A stretch of DNA of 64,000 nucleotides from a bacterium (lineage in GTDB: Bacteria; Verrucomicrobiota; Verrucomicrobiia; Limisphaerales; UBA11358): NCBI GenBank assembly GCA_021817945.1, contig JAKAFL010000007.1:1-64000 (forward strand). The letters are read 5' to 3'. The notes under the pieces were generated by a model. The model ran no database searches. It was given only the letters and a program-made list of their open reading frames with translations, and was not told the origin of the DNA. Positions 1-9,300 of the stretch are shown here, piece after piece. A program made the translations under genes and the position numbers. How positions within the stretch are numbered: the stretch's first letter is position 1; every line of letters starts with the position of its first letter.

Positions 1-260
1 ACCCCGGCATGTCCACCATCATCACAGTTGATCGTCAGGTGTATCCATTCCGGGGTCCCCAGGTGAAGAATCCCAGCGGGAAGATCATGGTTGTGGAGGA
101 AGACCGGAGCACCATTAATGATTCGCGCTGGACACCGGCGGTGAATCCAATCTCGACCCGTCATGGCCCCAAGGGAGACGTCGTTTTTGTGGATGGCCAT
201 GTTGAGGCCGTCACACCAGAATTTGGCACCAATCAGGCGAATTCCAACCCCGGATTCTGA
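1..260 (+). CDS. H-X9-DG prepilin-associated protein, C-terminal fragment
   Basis: The reading frame is open from the left edge to the TGA at 258-260, so only the last 85 or so residues are present. The segment RHGPKGDVVFVDGHVEAV contains His, nine residues, then Asp-Gly, the H-X9-DG signature found near the C-terminus of many prepilin-type proteins of Verrucomicrobiota and Planctomycetota. These proteins normally start with an FTLIELL-type prepilin leader; that part lies outside the window. The Met at position 9 is internal and not a likely start. The exact role of the family is unknown, but it is associated with type II secretion/pilus-like machinery. The gene converges on the GH20 gene that ends at 380. 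Confidence 0.75.
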   Translation, partial: PGMSTIITVDRQVYPFRGPQVKNPSGKIMVVEEDRSTINDSRWTPAVNPISTRHGPKGDVVFVDGHVEAVTPEFGTNQANSNPGF

Positions 261-379
261 GGTTTTGGACCTGGATCAAACCAGGGTTTTGTTTGCTGGA
301 GGTTTGGTGAGAGGCCATATCGGGCAGGTATCGCGCATTGGCATTCAAATTCCTCGTTAAACATTTCGCCGTGTATATT

Positions 380-2209
380 TCAAGGCTGGCGTTTCTTTTC
401 TTTGGGCCTGGGAATGGCCGGAGTCATTGGCCGGCCCTTGCGGTATTCTTCCATGCGCCAGGCCAGGAATGGCGTGGAATGGCGGGGTGTGCCCTTGTTG
501 CGCAAGGGCCATAGGCGGCGGGTTTCGTTTTCCAATTCTTTAAGCCTTTGCAAACCTTGTTTCGCGAGTCGGCGGGCGGCGGTATTTTTTTTGGCGCTCA
601 GCGCCTGTTGCCAGAGCATGTAATGGATGGATTCCATGGCCATTCGCGCCACCAAATCCAATTCGCGTTTCAGCATCCGCCCGTCAGGGGTGGATGGCCG
701 GGATTGATGAAGGATTTTCCGGCAATGCTGAATGTCTTTGAGTGTGGCTGCCAGGTGGCGGGGAGGTATTTTAGCCGCCCATGTGGGGCCATTGCGGCAG
801 AATAATTCCCGGGAGCCGGGCTTGGGTGCAGCCAGGACGGTGCCAAGCGGGGTTTCGTTCGGAGCCGTCATTCCCAATTTGCGGTGCGAGAATCCCAATC
901 CCCAGGCGGCGGCGGCAAGGCGCCCGGTGGGATCGTGGTAAACGTCCCTGGCCAGGGCGGCGGGGACCCGCCCCGGCCTGAACCCGGACGGGTTCCACGC
1001 CAGCGCCGCGCCGCAAACCAGCATGGGCCAGCTCACCGCGAGGGGTTGGGGATGACCCCCATCGCCCCAGTCTGTGACCAGGTAACCGGTGGCACCTTTG
1101 GCTGCACCGGCCCGGGCCGCCGCTTTCAGGTTGGCCAGGGCGTTGTCATGCCGGCCTATCATGCTTTGCCAGGTGGATGTTCCCGGGCAGACATAAAAGG
1201 GAATGCCAGCACGGGCAAACCGGGCGGTCTCCTTGTCAAAAGGATGGTTCGCTTCATATCCCCAGTTCAACACGGTCAACGGACGCGGAAGAAGCGGGAT
1301 CAAATCCGGATGTTTCAAGATAATATCACCCCACATCATCATGTGCCGTTTTCGCGAGGCGACCTCGCGGTGCAATTTGCGGATGAAATCCAGGTAAACC
1401 CGGCCTTGACCGCGTTTCTGGCAGGCAGCGCGGCTTTGTCCCAGTCCCAGGTCCCAGGTTTCATCCGCCCCGACGTTGAAAAACCTGCTCGAGAAGCAGG
1501 GTAGTAATTCATCGTACAAGCCGCGCAGGAACGGCAGGGTGCCGGGATGCGACGGGGACAGCGTGGAGGGATGCCGGACAAAGGTCCCGCTGGCGTCCTC
1601 GTGGCATTGGTTCACTTCGGCCAGGCGCCTGTATTCAGGCCGGGCAAGAAATTGTCGAAGGTGTCCGAAAGAATTCTGGTTGGGCACGAGGTCAATGCCC
1701 AAATCCCGGCAATGACGGTCCAGCTTTTTGATTTCGCGAGCCGTGAGAGCGCCCCAGCCCCGCCACACGGCAGGGTGCCTGCGGTAGGCGAAGGTGTGCT
1801 CCATGTAGAGCTGGATTTCATTGATTTTAAACCCGGCCAGGATATCGGCCAGGTTCATGAGGGTTTCCAGTTTTGGCACCCTTCCACGGGAAACATCCAG
1901 CATCACCCCGCGCCGGTCAAAGGCAGGCCAATCCCGAATGCTCAGGCATGGCAGGCGGCGTCCGTGGGTGCGGAGTAATTGACGCAGCGTGGCGCAGGCC
2001 GCGTGGAGTCCGCCTGTCTCCCGGTAGGCCACGTGGATTCCGCTCCTGAGGATGGTGAGTTGGTAGCCTTGCGGGTGCGGCGGGGCCTGTCGGGTTCGTT
2101 CCAGGCGCAGCCATTCCACCGGGCTTTTTGAAGGCAGCAGGAAAGCACCCCTCCCGCGTTTCAAATGGCGGGGCGGGGGCATCAAGCCGATGCTGGAAAA
2201 CTTGGCCAT
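380..2209 (-). CDS. Glycoside hydrolase family 20 (beta-N-acetylhexosaminidase-like)
   Basis: About 609 residues from the ATG at 2209. The segment DWPAFDRRGVMLDVSRGRVP (start of the catalytic barrel) and FFNVGADETWDLG, with the neighbouring Asp249-Glu250 pair, match the GH20 catalytic region, where the Asp-Glu pair supports substrate-assisted hydrolysis of terminal N-acetylhexosamines. An N-terminal GH20b-like alpha/beta region precedes it (about residues 1-95). A longer frame reaches back to 2386, but those extra 59 codons are mostly the dispersed palindromic repeat at 2261-2426, so 2209 is preferred. No clear signal peptide is seen from this start. The gene follows hrpB on the same strand, with the repeat between them. 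The substrate is inferred from the family only; related GH20-like proteins can act on other amino sugars. Confidence 0.8.
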   Translation of the reverse strand: MAKFSSIGLMPPPRHLKRGRGAFLLPSKSPVEWLRLERTRQAPPHPQGYQLTILRSGIHVAYRETGGLHAACATLRQLLRTHGRRLPCLSIRDWPAFDRRGVMLDVSRGRVPKLETLMNLADILAGFKINEIQLYMEHTFAYRRHPAVWRGWGALTAREIKKLDRHCRDLGIDLVPNQNSFGHLRQFLARPEYRRLAEVNQCHEDASGTFVRHPSTLSPSHPGTLPFLRGLYDELLPCFSSRFFNVGADETWDLGLGQSRAACQKRGQGRVYLDFIRKLHREVASRKRHMMMWGDIILKHPDLIPLLPRPLTVLNWGYEANHPFDKETARFARAGIPFYVCPGTSTWQSMIGRHDNALANLKAAARAGAAKGATGYLVTDWGDGGHPQPLAVSWPMLVCGAALAWNPSGFRPGRVPAALARDVYHDPTGRLAAAAWGLGFSHRKLGMTAPNETPLGTVLAAPKPGSRELFCRNGPTWAAKIPPRHLAATLKDIQHCRKILHQSRPSTPDGRMLKRELDLVARMAMESIHYMLWQQALSAKKNTAARRLAKQGLQRLKELENETRRLWPLRNKGTPRHSTPFLAWRMEEYRKGRPMTPAIPRPKEKKRQP

Positions 2210-2260
2210 GAGCGATGAGTAAGCCACAAACACGCCGCCAGACAATCGAATTGTGTGTTG

Positions 2261-2426
2261 AACCCGAAAAACGAAATTCAAAAGGCCAGTCCTCCCCAAT
2301 CTACCGGGCGCAATCTTTTTGGAGAAATCCCACCAGACCGCTTCGGGCAGGGTTTCTATTTTTCCAAAGAGTTTCCGCTCCAGCATCGTGCCGCATCCTG
2401 ACCCTTTCCATTTCGCTTTTCGGGTT
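2261..2426. repeat. Family A palindromic repeat, copy A1
   Basis: Starts AACCCGAAAAACGAAA and ends TTTCGCTTTTCGGGTT, which are inverted repeats of each other with one mismatch. An inner pair, TTTTTGGAGAAAT and ATTTTTCCAAAGA, can form a central stem around the shared CAGACCGCTTCGGG loop. It lies between hrpB and the GH20 gene, 52 bp before the preferred GH20 start. Confidence 0.85.
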
Positions 2427-2489
2427 GAATTGCGCCCGGTTCAAGTCTCCGCGCCAGGCTCCATGACTTTCCGGGCGCGGACGAAGGTC

Positions 2490-5027
2490 CTATCGCCAGT
2501 CATGCCGCGGATACCGGCGCTGCAATTCCGATTTGATTTTTGGATAATGTTCCCGCCAGAAACCGGCCAGGTCCTGTGTCACCTGCACCGGCTTCATTCC
2601 AGGCGAGAGGATCTTCACGGTCACCGGCACGCGGCCCAGGGCGATCCGGGGGGTCTGGTGGATGTCGTATAATTCCTGTATGCGCAGGCTGATGAAGGGA
2701 GATTGCCCCGGTTCATACTGCACCTTGGGAGTCCGGCCATTGGATAACTCAAGTCTTTCAGGGGCGTGTTGGTCCAATAATTCCCTTTGCGCCGGGGAAA
2801 GCCAGGACATCACGACCGGTTTGACCTCGCGGTCCTTGAGGTCCCGGAAGCTGGTTGCGCCCAGGCATAGTTGCTGGATGATGGCCGGCCTGTCCTCCGG
2901 CAGGATGGGGGGGAGCTGCAAATCCGCGCAGTGCCTGCAAAGAAAATCCAGCCGGAGGATCCATTGCTCCACGTTTTGATCCCACTTGGGCAGGGCCAGC
3001 CGCCCGGCCTCAATTTCACGGGCCAGCAATTGGGCCGCGAGGTCAGGCGGGGGCGGGTCAACCCGGCGCGATTCCAGCAACAAACCACGGAACCGGGTGC
3101 ATTCGGAAGCCAGCACCCGCCTTTGAATGGGGTCGTATTGGACCTCGCACTCCTTTTTCATGTCCTGCGGAAAAAGTTCCTCCAGCCATTTGATGTCCAC
3201 CGAGGTGGCCAGGGATATCACCGTGTTCAGTTCGCGGTCGCGTCCCTCCACCTCACGGATTTCGGCGGCCACAAAAAGAGGGCTATGGTGCGCCACGCTT
3301 TCGCGGGCCAGGACACCGCGCCTGCCGTGGACCAGCTCGCAGCGGAGGGTACCCTGGTCCAGGCGGCGGGCCAGGCGGTCGCTGAATCCGATGAGGATGC
3401 ATTTTTGCAGGGCTTGCTCGCGCATTTCGCGGGGACTGGCATCGAGTCCCTCATCGCGCGCAATTCGCAGAAACTGGTCCAGCAGCGGGCCCACCTGGCG
3501 CGCGGTCACGGAGTGGATTCCAATGCGCCGGCAGGCATCCAGGCGGAATTGGTTGCGGGAGGCGTGGTTCCAGGCGCGCATGAGGATCCAGAAATCGGAG
3601 GCAGCCTGGGATCCCAGCAAATCCTCGCGGGCAGATTCCACCTCGCGGCCCGGGTTGCGCAGGAGCAGGTCGCGGCCCTGGGTGAGGGCGGCCACGAGGC
3701 AGGCGGAATGGACACAGTCATGCTCCTGCGCGGCCAGCAGCATCCGGGCATAGCGCGGGTGCAAAGGAAAGGCCAGCATTTTGCGGCCCATGGGAGTGAT
3801 GGTGCCCTGGGCATCCAGGGCGCCAAGATCCGTCAGCAAGCTTTCTGCATGGGCCAGTGCGGCATCATCGGGTTTTTCCAGCCAGCGAAATTTTTGGAGG
3901 TCGTTTATTCCGGATGCCTTCAGCGTGAGGGCGACTTCGGCCAGGTCCAGGCGGCGGACTTCCGGGAGTTCCTGGGGCGCTCTTTCCTGGTGTTCGGCAA
4001 AGGACCACAAGCGCAGGCATTGTCCCGGCGCAGTGCGCCCGGCCCGCCCGGTCCTTTGCTCGGCATTCGCCTGGGAAATGCGTTCCACCAGCAGGGTGTT
4101 AATGCCCCGGTTGGCATCGTAGCGCGCCACCCGGGCCAGCCCGGAATCAATCACCATCCGCACCCCGTCAATTGTCACGGAAGTCTCCGCCACATTAGTG
4201 GCCACCACCACCTTGGGCTGCGCATGACGTGCCACTGCGGCGTCCTGTTCCCTCGGGGGCAATTCCCCATGCAGGGGCAGCAGGATGCGGCCCCGGGATT
4301 CGGATGTGTTTCGGATGGCCTCAAGGGTCTGGCTTATTTCAAAGCCGCCGGGCATGAAAACCAGCACATCCCCTTCGCCGCCCTCCTGGACATATTGGGA
4401 AAAGGCCTGGGCCGCGAGTTCCCATACCGGCGGACCCTGGGAGCCAATCCGGTGTGGCAGGTAGCGGGTTTCAACCGGAAAAGTCCGCCCGCCCGATGCC
4501 AGCGTGGAGCAGGGGGCCATGTAGGATTCCAGGGCACGGGCATCCAGCGTGGCGGACATCACGGCCAGCAAGAGATCGGGACGAGAGCGATCCTGCAGGT
4601 CCAGAGCTTGGGCCAGGGTGATGTCACCGTAAAGATGGCGCTCATGAAATTCGTCAAAGAGTATGGCGGAAATTCCGGGTAAATCCGGTTGGTCTATCAT
4701 CTGGCGCAGGAGAATACCCTCGGTCACGAACCGGATGCGTGTGCGCGCGGAGGTGACATTTTCAAACCGAATCTGGTATCCCACCTCCTCGCCTAATTTC
4801 ACTCCCATTTCCGCAGCCACCCGCGCCGCCAGGAGCCGGGCCGCCAGCCGCCGGGGTTGCAGCACCACCACCTGCCCCTGTCCAGCCAGCCCGTGGCGCA
4901 GCAAAATCTGTGGCACCTGGGTGGATTTGCCCGAGCCTGTGGGGGCTGATAAAACCAGTCTTTTGCCATGACGCAATTTTTCAACAATTTGCGATTCAAT
5001 TTCGTAGATGGGCAGGGGATCGGCCAT
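2490..5027 (-). CDS. hrpB: ATP-dependent helicase HrpB (DEAH/RHA family)
   Basis: About 845 residues from the ATG at 5027, close to the usual 810-850 of HrpB. Walker A is APTGSGKST at residues 28-36, the DExH box reads LFDEFHERH, and the SAT motif (VMSATLDA), the ATNVAETSVTIDGV region and the QRTGRAGR motif follow in the correct order for a superfamily 2 RNA-helicase-like protein. The C-terminal HrpB-specific region ends with a basic stretch (RRYPRHDW). A longer frame begins at 5129, but its first 34 residues show no family character. HrpB is a widespread bacterial helicase-like protein of poorly defined cellular role. The gene is divergent from the WXG100 operon, 261 bp away, and probably transcribes on into the GH20 gene. 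Confidence 0.9.
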   Translation of the reverse strand: MADPLPIYEIESQIVEKLRHGKRLVLSAPTGSGKSTQVPQILLRHGLAGQGQVVVLQPRRLAARLLAARVAAEMGVKLGEEVGYQIRFENVTSARTRIRFVTEGILLRQMIDQPDLPGISAILFDEFHERHLYGDITLAQALDLQDRSRPDLLLAVMSATLDARALESYMAPCSTLASGGRTFPVETRYLPHRIGSQGPPVWELAAQAFSQYVQEGGEGDVLVFMPGGFEISQTLEAIRNTSESRGRILLPLHGELPPREQDAAVARHAQPKVVVATNVAETSVTIDGVRMVIDSGLARVARYDANRGINTLLVERISQANAEQRTGRAGRTAPGQCLRLWSFAEHQERAPQELPEVRRLDLAEVALTLKASGINDLQKFRWLEKPDDAALAHAESLLTDLGALDAQGTITPMGRKMLAFPLHPRYARMLLAAQEHDCVHSACLVAALTQGRDLLLRNPGREVESAREDLLGSQAASDFWILMRAWNHASRNQFRLDACRRIGIHSVTARQVGPLLDQFLRIARDEGLDASPREMREQALQKCILIGFSDRLARRLDQGTLRCELVHGRRGVLARESVAHHSPLFVAAEIREVEGRDRELNTVISLATSVDIKWLEELFPQDMKKECEVQYDPIQRRVLASECTRFRGLLLESRRVDPPPPDLAAQLLAREIEAGRLALPKWDQNVEQWILRLDFLCRHCADLQLPPILPEDRPAIIQQLCLGATSFRDLKDREVKPVVMSWLSPAQRELLDQHAPERLELSNGRTPKVQYEPGQSPFISLRIQELYDIHQTPRIALGRVPVTVKILSPGMKPVQVTQDLAGFWREHYPKIKSELQRRYPRHDWR

Positions 5028-5152
5028 GAGGCGGGGAGCATAATCAAAGCGCCGCGGCGGCAAAAGTAAATCGTGGCAAATCCTGGAAATTCGTGAAAAT
5101 TCCCGGGCGCCTGTCCCTGGCCGGCCCACTCAAAAGGCATCCGCAGGCTGAA

Positions 5153-5185
5153 GGGATTGAGGTCTGGGATTGAGGTCTGGGATTG
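5153..5185. repeat. 13-bp tandem direct repeat in the hrpB/WXG100 divergent region
   Basis: GGGATTGAGGTCT occurs twice in tandem (5153-5165 and 5166-5178), followed by a partial third copy GGGATTG (5179-5185). The array sits about 105 bp upstream of the WXG100-like gene and 125 bp upstream of hrpB. It may be a protein-binding site or a slippage product; nothing in the sequence decides between these. Confidence 0.7.
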
Positions 5186-5288
5186 CGAAGGTGCCGTGAA
5201 TGGCGCATCTTTGGGAACGATTCCTGCGAATGCATGGCGGGCAGCTTGGAATGGCCCCCGACGCGCTTGCGGGGATCGCCCCAAAATT

Positions 5289-5561
5289 ATGGCCCAGGCA
5301 ATCATGGATCCGGAGAAAGTGCGGCGTTTCGCGGAGGAACTGCAGCGTTTCAACACGGAAATTGAAAACCGCATGGTGTTGCTTCATGCCCGTTTCACGG
5401 CATTGGGCGATACGTGGCAGGACCAGGAGCACGAGAAATTTTCCGAGGAATTCCGGCAGGCGCTGAAGGCGCTGAAGCGGTTTACCGAGCTGGGCAAGGA
5501 GCACACCCCCTATTTGCTGCGCAAGGCCCAGCGCATCGAGGATTATCTCAACCAGCGTTGA
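5289..5561 (+). CDS. WXG100-like small secreted-substrate protein
   Basis: 90 residues from the ATG at 5289; an in-frame ATG at 5304 would give 85. The sequence from MDPEKVRRFAEEL onward is almost entirely helical, with a central turn LGDTWQDQEHEKF: a Trp, two residues later an acidic residue in place of the usual Gly, then a Phe. The tail is LRKAQRIEDYL. Size, hairpin layout and W...F spacing match the WXG100/ESAT-6 family, small helical-hairpin proteins exported by type VII secretion systems. It is the first gene of a four-gene operon ending in an FtsK/EccC-type ATPase, which strongly supports the call. An upstream extension to 5157 is open but crosses the tandem repeat and looks non-coding. 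No strong ribosome-binding site is visible for either start. Confidence 0.75.
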   Translation: MAQAIMDPEKVRRFAEELQRFNTEIENRMVLLHARFTALGDTWQDQEHEKFSEEFRQALKALKRFTELGKEHTPYLLRKAQRIEDYLNQR

Positions 5562-5564
5562 ACC

Positions 5565-6122
5565 ATGTCCCAATCCGCGCAGGTCGCCTCGGTGGAAGCC
5601 ATTGAGAATTTCAGGGCCAGGCTGGTGATTTACCTCGGGCAGATGCGGCCCCTGGTGGATGAGATCAGCCGGGAGGCGGCGCAGGTGCGTTTTTGGCTGC
5701 AATCAGACCGTCAACCGCACTGGCAGCAGCAGTTGCGCCTGCGCCATCGCAAGCTTGAGGAGGCCCGGCAGGAACTGTTTTCCGCGCGCCTCTCCAAGCT
5801 TCAGGAAGCCTCCACCCTTCATTACATGGCCGTGACGCGTGCCAAGGAGGCGGTGCTTGAGGCGGAAAACAAGCTGGCTCACATCAGGCAATGGAACCTG
5901 GAAATCGAGGACCGCGCGGCGCCGCTGACCCGCCAGATTGAACAACTCCAGGGCTTTCTGGCTGCGGACATGGCCCAGGCGGTGATCTGGCTCAACCAGA
6001 TACTGGCCACGCTGGATGCCTACCGCGAGGTCAAAAAAGACCGTGAAAACCTGGCGCAGGAGCCGACACAGGAGTCGGGGCAGGGGTTGCCCGACCCAGC
6101 GGGGCAGGAGGAGAAGCCATGA
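5565..6122 (+). CDS. Helical coiled-coil protein of the WXG100-FtsK operon
   Basis: 185 residues, start ATG 3 nt after the WXG100-like stop codon. Residues 10-150 are predicted helix-rich by eye, with long charged/Leu heptads (RKLEEARQELFSARLSKLQE, EAENKLAHIRQWNLEIEDR), and the tail from about 160 is acidic, Gln/Pro-rich and probably disordered. No signal peptide, membrane segment or catalytic motif is seen. I do not recognise a named family. Position suggests a chaperone, adaptor or structural partner for the small helical proteins on either side. The stop overlaps the next start (ATGA at 6119-6122), so translation is probably coupled. Confidence 0.7.
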   Translation: MSQSAQVASVEAIENFRARLVIYLGQMRPLVDEISREAAQVRFWLQSDRQPHWQQQLRLRHRKLEEARQELFSARLSKLQEASTLHYMAVTRAKEAVLEAENKLAHIRQWNLEIEDRAAPLTRQIEQLQGFLAADMAQAVIWLNQILATLDAYREVKKDRENLAQEPTQESGQGLPDPAGQEEKP

Positions 6123-6331
6123 ATCTGGGCGCGCAAAAGAGCCGGTTGACCGCGCTAACCCGGCAGATTGGCGTGGATTGGAAAGAGACCAAGGCCCGCT
6201 GGACGGATTCCCAAAGCCGCGAATTTGATTCGCACACCATGGTGGAATTGCAGGCCCACGTGGACCGCGCCATCCTGGTCATTGAAAAATTGGAAACCCT
6301 CCTCGGCAAGATAAGGAGCGACTGTGAGTAA
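6119..6331 (+). CDS. Second small W...F helical protein (WXG100-like partner)
   Basis: 70 residues. The middle reads KARWTDSQSREFDSHTM: Trp, two residues to an acidic residue and then Phe, in the same pattern as WQDQEHEKF of the first gene in the operon. Helical stretches flank it (LTALTRQIGVDWKETKA and VELQAHVDRAILVIEKLETLLGKI). This suggests a shortened WXG100-type hairpin that could pair with the 90-residue protein, as ESAT-6 pairs with CFP-10; that pairing is inference. It overlaps both neighbours (ATGA with the upstream gene; its last 8 nt overlap the FtsK gene), which implies coupled translation and fixed stoichiometry. Confidence 0.65.
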   Translation: MNLGAQKSRLTALTRQIGVDWKETKARWTDSQSREFDSHTMVELQAHVDRAILVIEKLETLLGKIRSDCE

Positions 6332-9300
6332 ACCGTCTTCTGTTCTCCCCTCTGTTTTGGAACTGATCAGCCTCCTGGAAACGCTCAAACGCCGCGTGCA
6401 GGAATTTGCCGCCCGGGAAGACCAGTTGAACCAGGATTTGCGGCATGGCCTCGCCAAGGCAGACGCGGATTTTGCGGCCATCGGTGACAACCAGGAATCC
6501 GTGGCCAACCGGCACATGCTGGAGGCCCAGGCCAGGCTGGCCGCCGAACTCACGCGCATCCGCCTGCGGCGGGATCAACTGCTGCGCCGCATTTCCCGGG
6601 CGCACGACCGCATGACGGAGCGCGGCACCTCAGAAATCAGCTCCCATGACCGGCTTTGGAGCGAGCGCACCCAGGAGATTGTGGCCGGGTTGGAGCAGCA
6701 GCGGGATGCTGATCTGGGACGCGTGCGGGAAGCCCGCCAGGATTTTGAACGAAAGTTGGCGGATGCAGAAACACAACTGGCCCTCCTGCGGGATCAGGCG
6801 GCGTCCTCCGTGCGCGGTTTTCCAATTCTCCACCGCAAACTTTTTCCAGGGGCAGCCCCTGCCGCATCCGTGCCGTCTGCGGGGCCTGTTTCCCCGCCCC
6901 AGGCTTTTTTGGATGAAGCGGGACGCCTTCAAAAGGCCATGCAGGCGAGCCTGCTCCAATTTCGCCGGTCCGGCCCGTTTTTCCTGGTGGCGGTGACCCG
7001 CTGGAAAACGGTGGCGATTTTGCTGGCGTTGTTGGCCCTGGCCCACCCGGTTTTACAGCGCTGGGGTTTTCAGCAGGTAACCGCGATGGACTCGGAAATG
7101 GCCGGGGGCTGCCTGGGCCTGTGGTGCGGCCTGTATTTTCTGGCGGGCCATCTGGCGGGGCCTTTTGTCACAAGCCTGGCAGGTCTCCTGGCGCAGGCTG
7201 CCGCGGGCGTGGAGGCTGGCCGGGTCCGGGGTGCGGAGTATCATGCCGCCGAAGAGGCGCGGGCCGCTGCCCAGTTTGAATCCGGTCGGGCTGCAGCGCA
7301 CCAAGCCTGGCGGGAAGCCGTCCGCGACCTGAACCAGCAGCGGGAAGCCTGGCCCGGGCTGATCTCGGAAAAAGCCTTGAGACTGGAGACGCAGGTGACC
7401 CGCTGGCATTCCCTGGCCGCGCAGGAGATGCAGGACCGGCATGAGGCGGAGTTGGAGGAGCTCAAGGCCGTGGACCTCGAAACCGTCCGCGCCAACATGG
7501 CCGCTCACGAAGCCCGGCTTGCCTCCCTTCAGGAAACCCACCAAACAAGCTTTGAAAAACTCTCGGCTGCATGGCGGGAGGAAATCCAGGGGCTGTGCGC
7601 ACGCCTGGAGGATGCCATCCGGGAGGCGGATAAAATTTCTCCGCCATGGTCCTCCATATCGTGGGAGGCATGGACCCCTCCGCGCGATTCAGGGGCAGGG
7701 GTGCGCTTTGGCTCGCTGGAAGTGCCGGTCAAGTCTTTCCTCGGAAGATTGCCTGTCCATGCCGGTTTGGCCTGGCCGGGACCGCCCGTATGGAACCTGC
7801 CCCTCGTGCTGGTTTCCCCGCTTCAAGGCTCCATCCTGTTTGAAAGCGGCAAAGCCAGCGGCGAGGAGGCTTTTGGAGTCATTCACAACATCATCTTCCG
7901 CCTGCTGGCCTCCTCACCGCCCGGTCGGCTGAGTTTCACCATTTTTGACCCGGTGGGATTGGGGCAGAATTTTGCCGCGCTCATGCACCTGGCCGATTAC
8001 GAGGATGCCAACATTGAGAGCCGCATCTGGACGCAGCCCGCCCAGTTTGAGGAAAAGCTGGCCGAGTTGAATGAGCACATGGAGAAAATCATTCAAATGT
8101 ACCTGCGCAATGAGTATGCCAGCATTGCGGAATACAACGCCGCGGCGGGCAGTGTGGCCGAGAAATATCATTATTTGGTGATAGCGTCCTTTCCGGTCAA
8201 TTTCAGTGAAAACGCCGCGCGACGCCTGCGGAACATCGCCGCCAGCGGCGCCCGCTGCGGCGTTCACCTGCTCATGCACTGGGACCAGCGAAATGCGCCC
8301 CCCACGGATTTTGTGCCGGATGAACTGCGTCAAAACACTGTCGGATTGGTTCATGACGGACGGGGATTTGGGCTGGCCAGGGGATTGGGTGGCGGGGTGC
8401 GGGCGCACTTGGATCCACCCCCGTCTCCCGAGGTGGCCACGGCCTTTTTGCATCGTGTGGGGCAGGTGTGCAAGAATGCCAACCGAGTGGAGGTGCCGTT
8501 CCGGCAAATTGCGCCTGAGGCGGCGGGAATCTGGGGGGAGACCACCACGGAGAGGCTCCGCGTGCCCATAGGGCGCGCCGGCGCCACCAAGCTGCAGAAC
8601 CTCGAACTGGGCGTGGGCACCCGCCAGCACGTGCTCGTGGCGGGCAAAACCGGCTCGGGCAAATCCACCCTCTTTCACGTCCTCATCACCAACCTGGCCC
8701 TGCGGTGCAGCCCTTTGCAGGTGGAGTTTTACCTGGTGGATTTCAAGAAGGGCGTGGAATTCAAATGCTACGCCTCACGCCGCCTTCCCCATGCCCGCGT
8801 GGTGGCCATAGAAAGCGACCGCAGATTCGGCCTGAGCGTCCTGCAGCGCGTGGATGAGGAACTCCGCCGCCGGGGGGACAGGTTCCGTCAACTCGGCGCC
8901 CAGGACCTGGCCGGGTTTGCCAGGGCCGGAGGGGAACCCATGCCCCGCACGCTCCTGATCATTGACGAGTTTCAGGAATTTTTTACGGAGGAAGACTCCG
9001 TCTCCCAGGGCGCCGCCGTGCTTCTGGATCGCATCGTGCGCCAGGGCCGCGCCTTTGGCATTCACGTCCTGCTGGGATCCCAAACCCTGGGCGGCGCCTA
9101 CACGCTGGCCCGGGCCACAATGGGTCAGATGGTGGTGCGCATCGCGCTGCAATGCAATGAAGCTGATGCCCTCCTGATCATGGACCAGGATAACCCCGCA
9201 CCCCGGCTGCTTTCGAGGCCCGGCGAGGGGATTTACAACGATGCCGCCGGGGCCATCGAGGGCAACAGCCCTTTCCAGGCGGTCTGGTTGTCAGACCAGG

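Noticed and set aside
2210-2386. N-terminal extension of the GH20 protein
   Set aside because: Most of the 59 extra codons are repeat A1, which is non-coding elsewhere, and the hexosaminidase similarity starts later.
2247-2436. GAATTG on both sides of repeat A1 as a target-site duplication
   Set aside because: The matching six bases are not adjacent to the left end in the same way as to the right, and the other A copies show no clear flanking duplication.
2871-4682. 603-residue open frame on the plus strand opposite hrpB
   Set aside because: It is antisense to a clear HrpB helicase with intact motifs; the encoded sequence has no recognisable domain and is a by-product of GC-rich codon bias.
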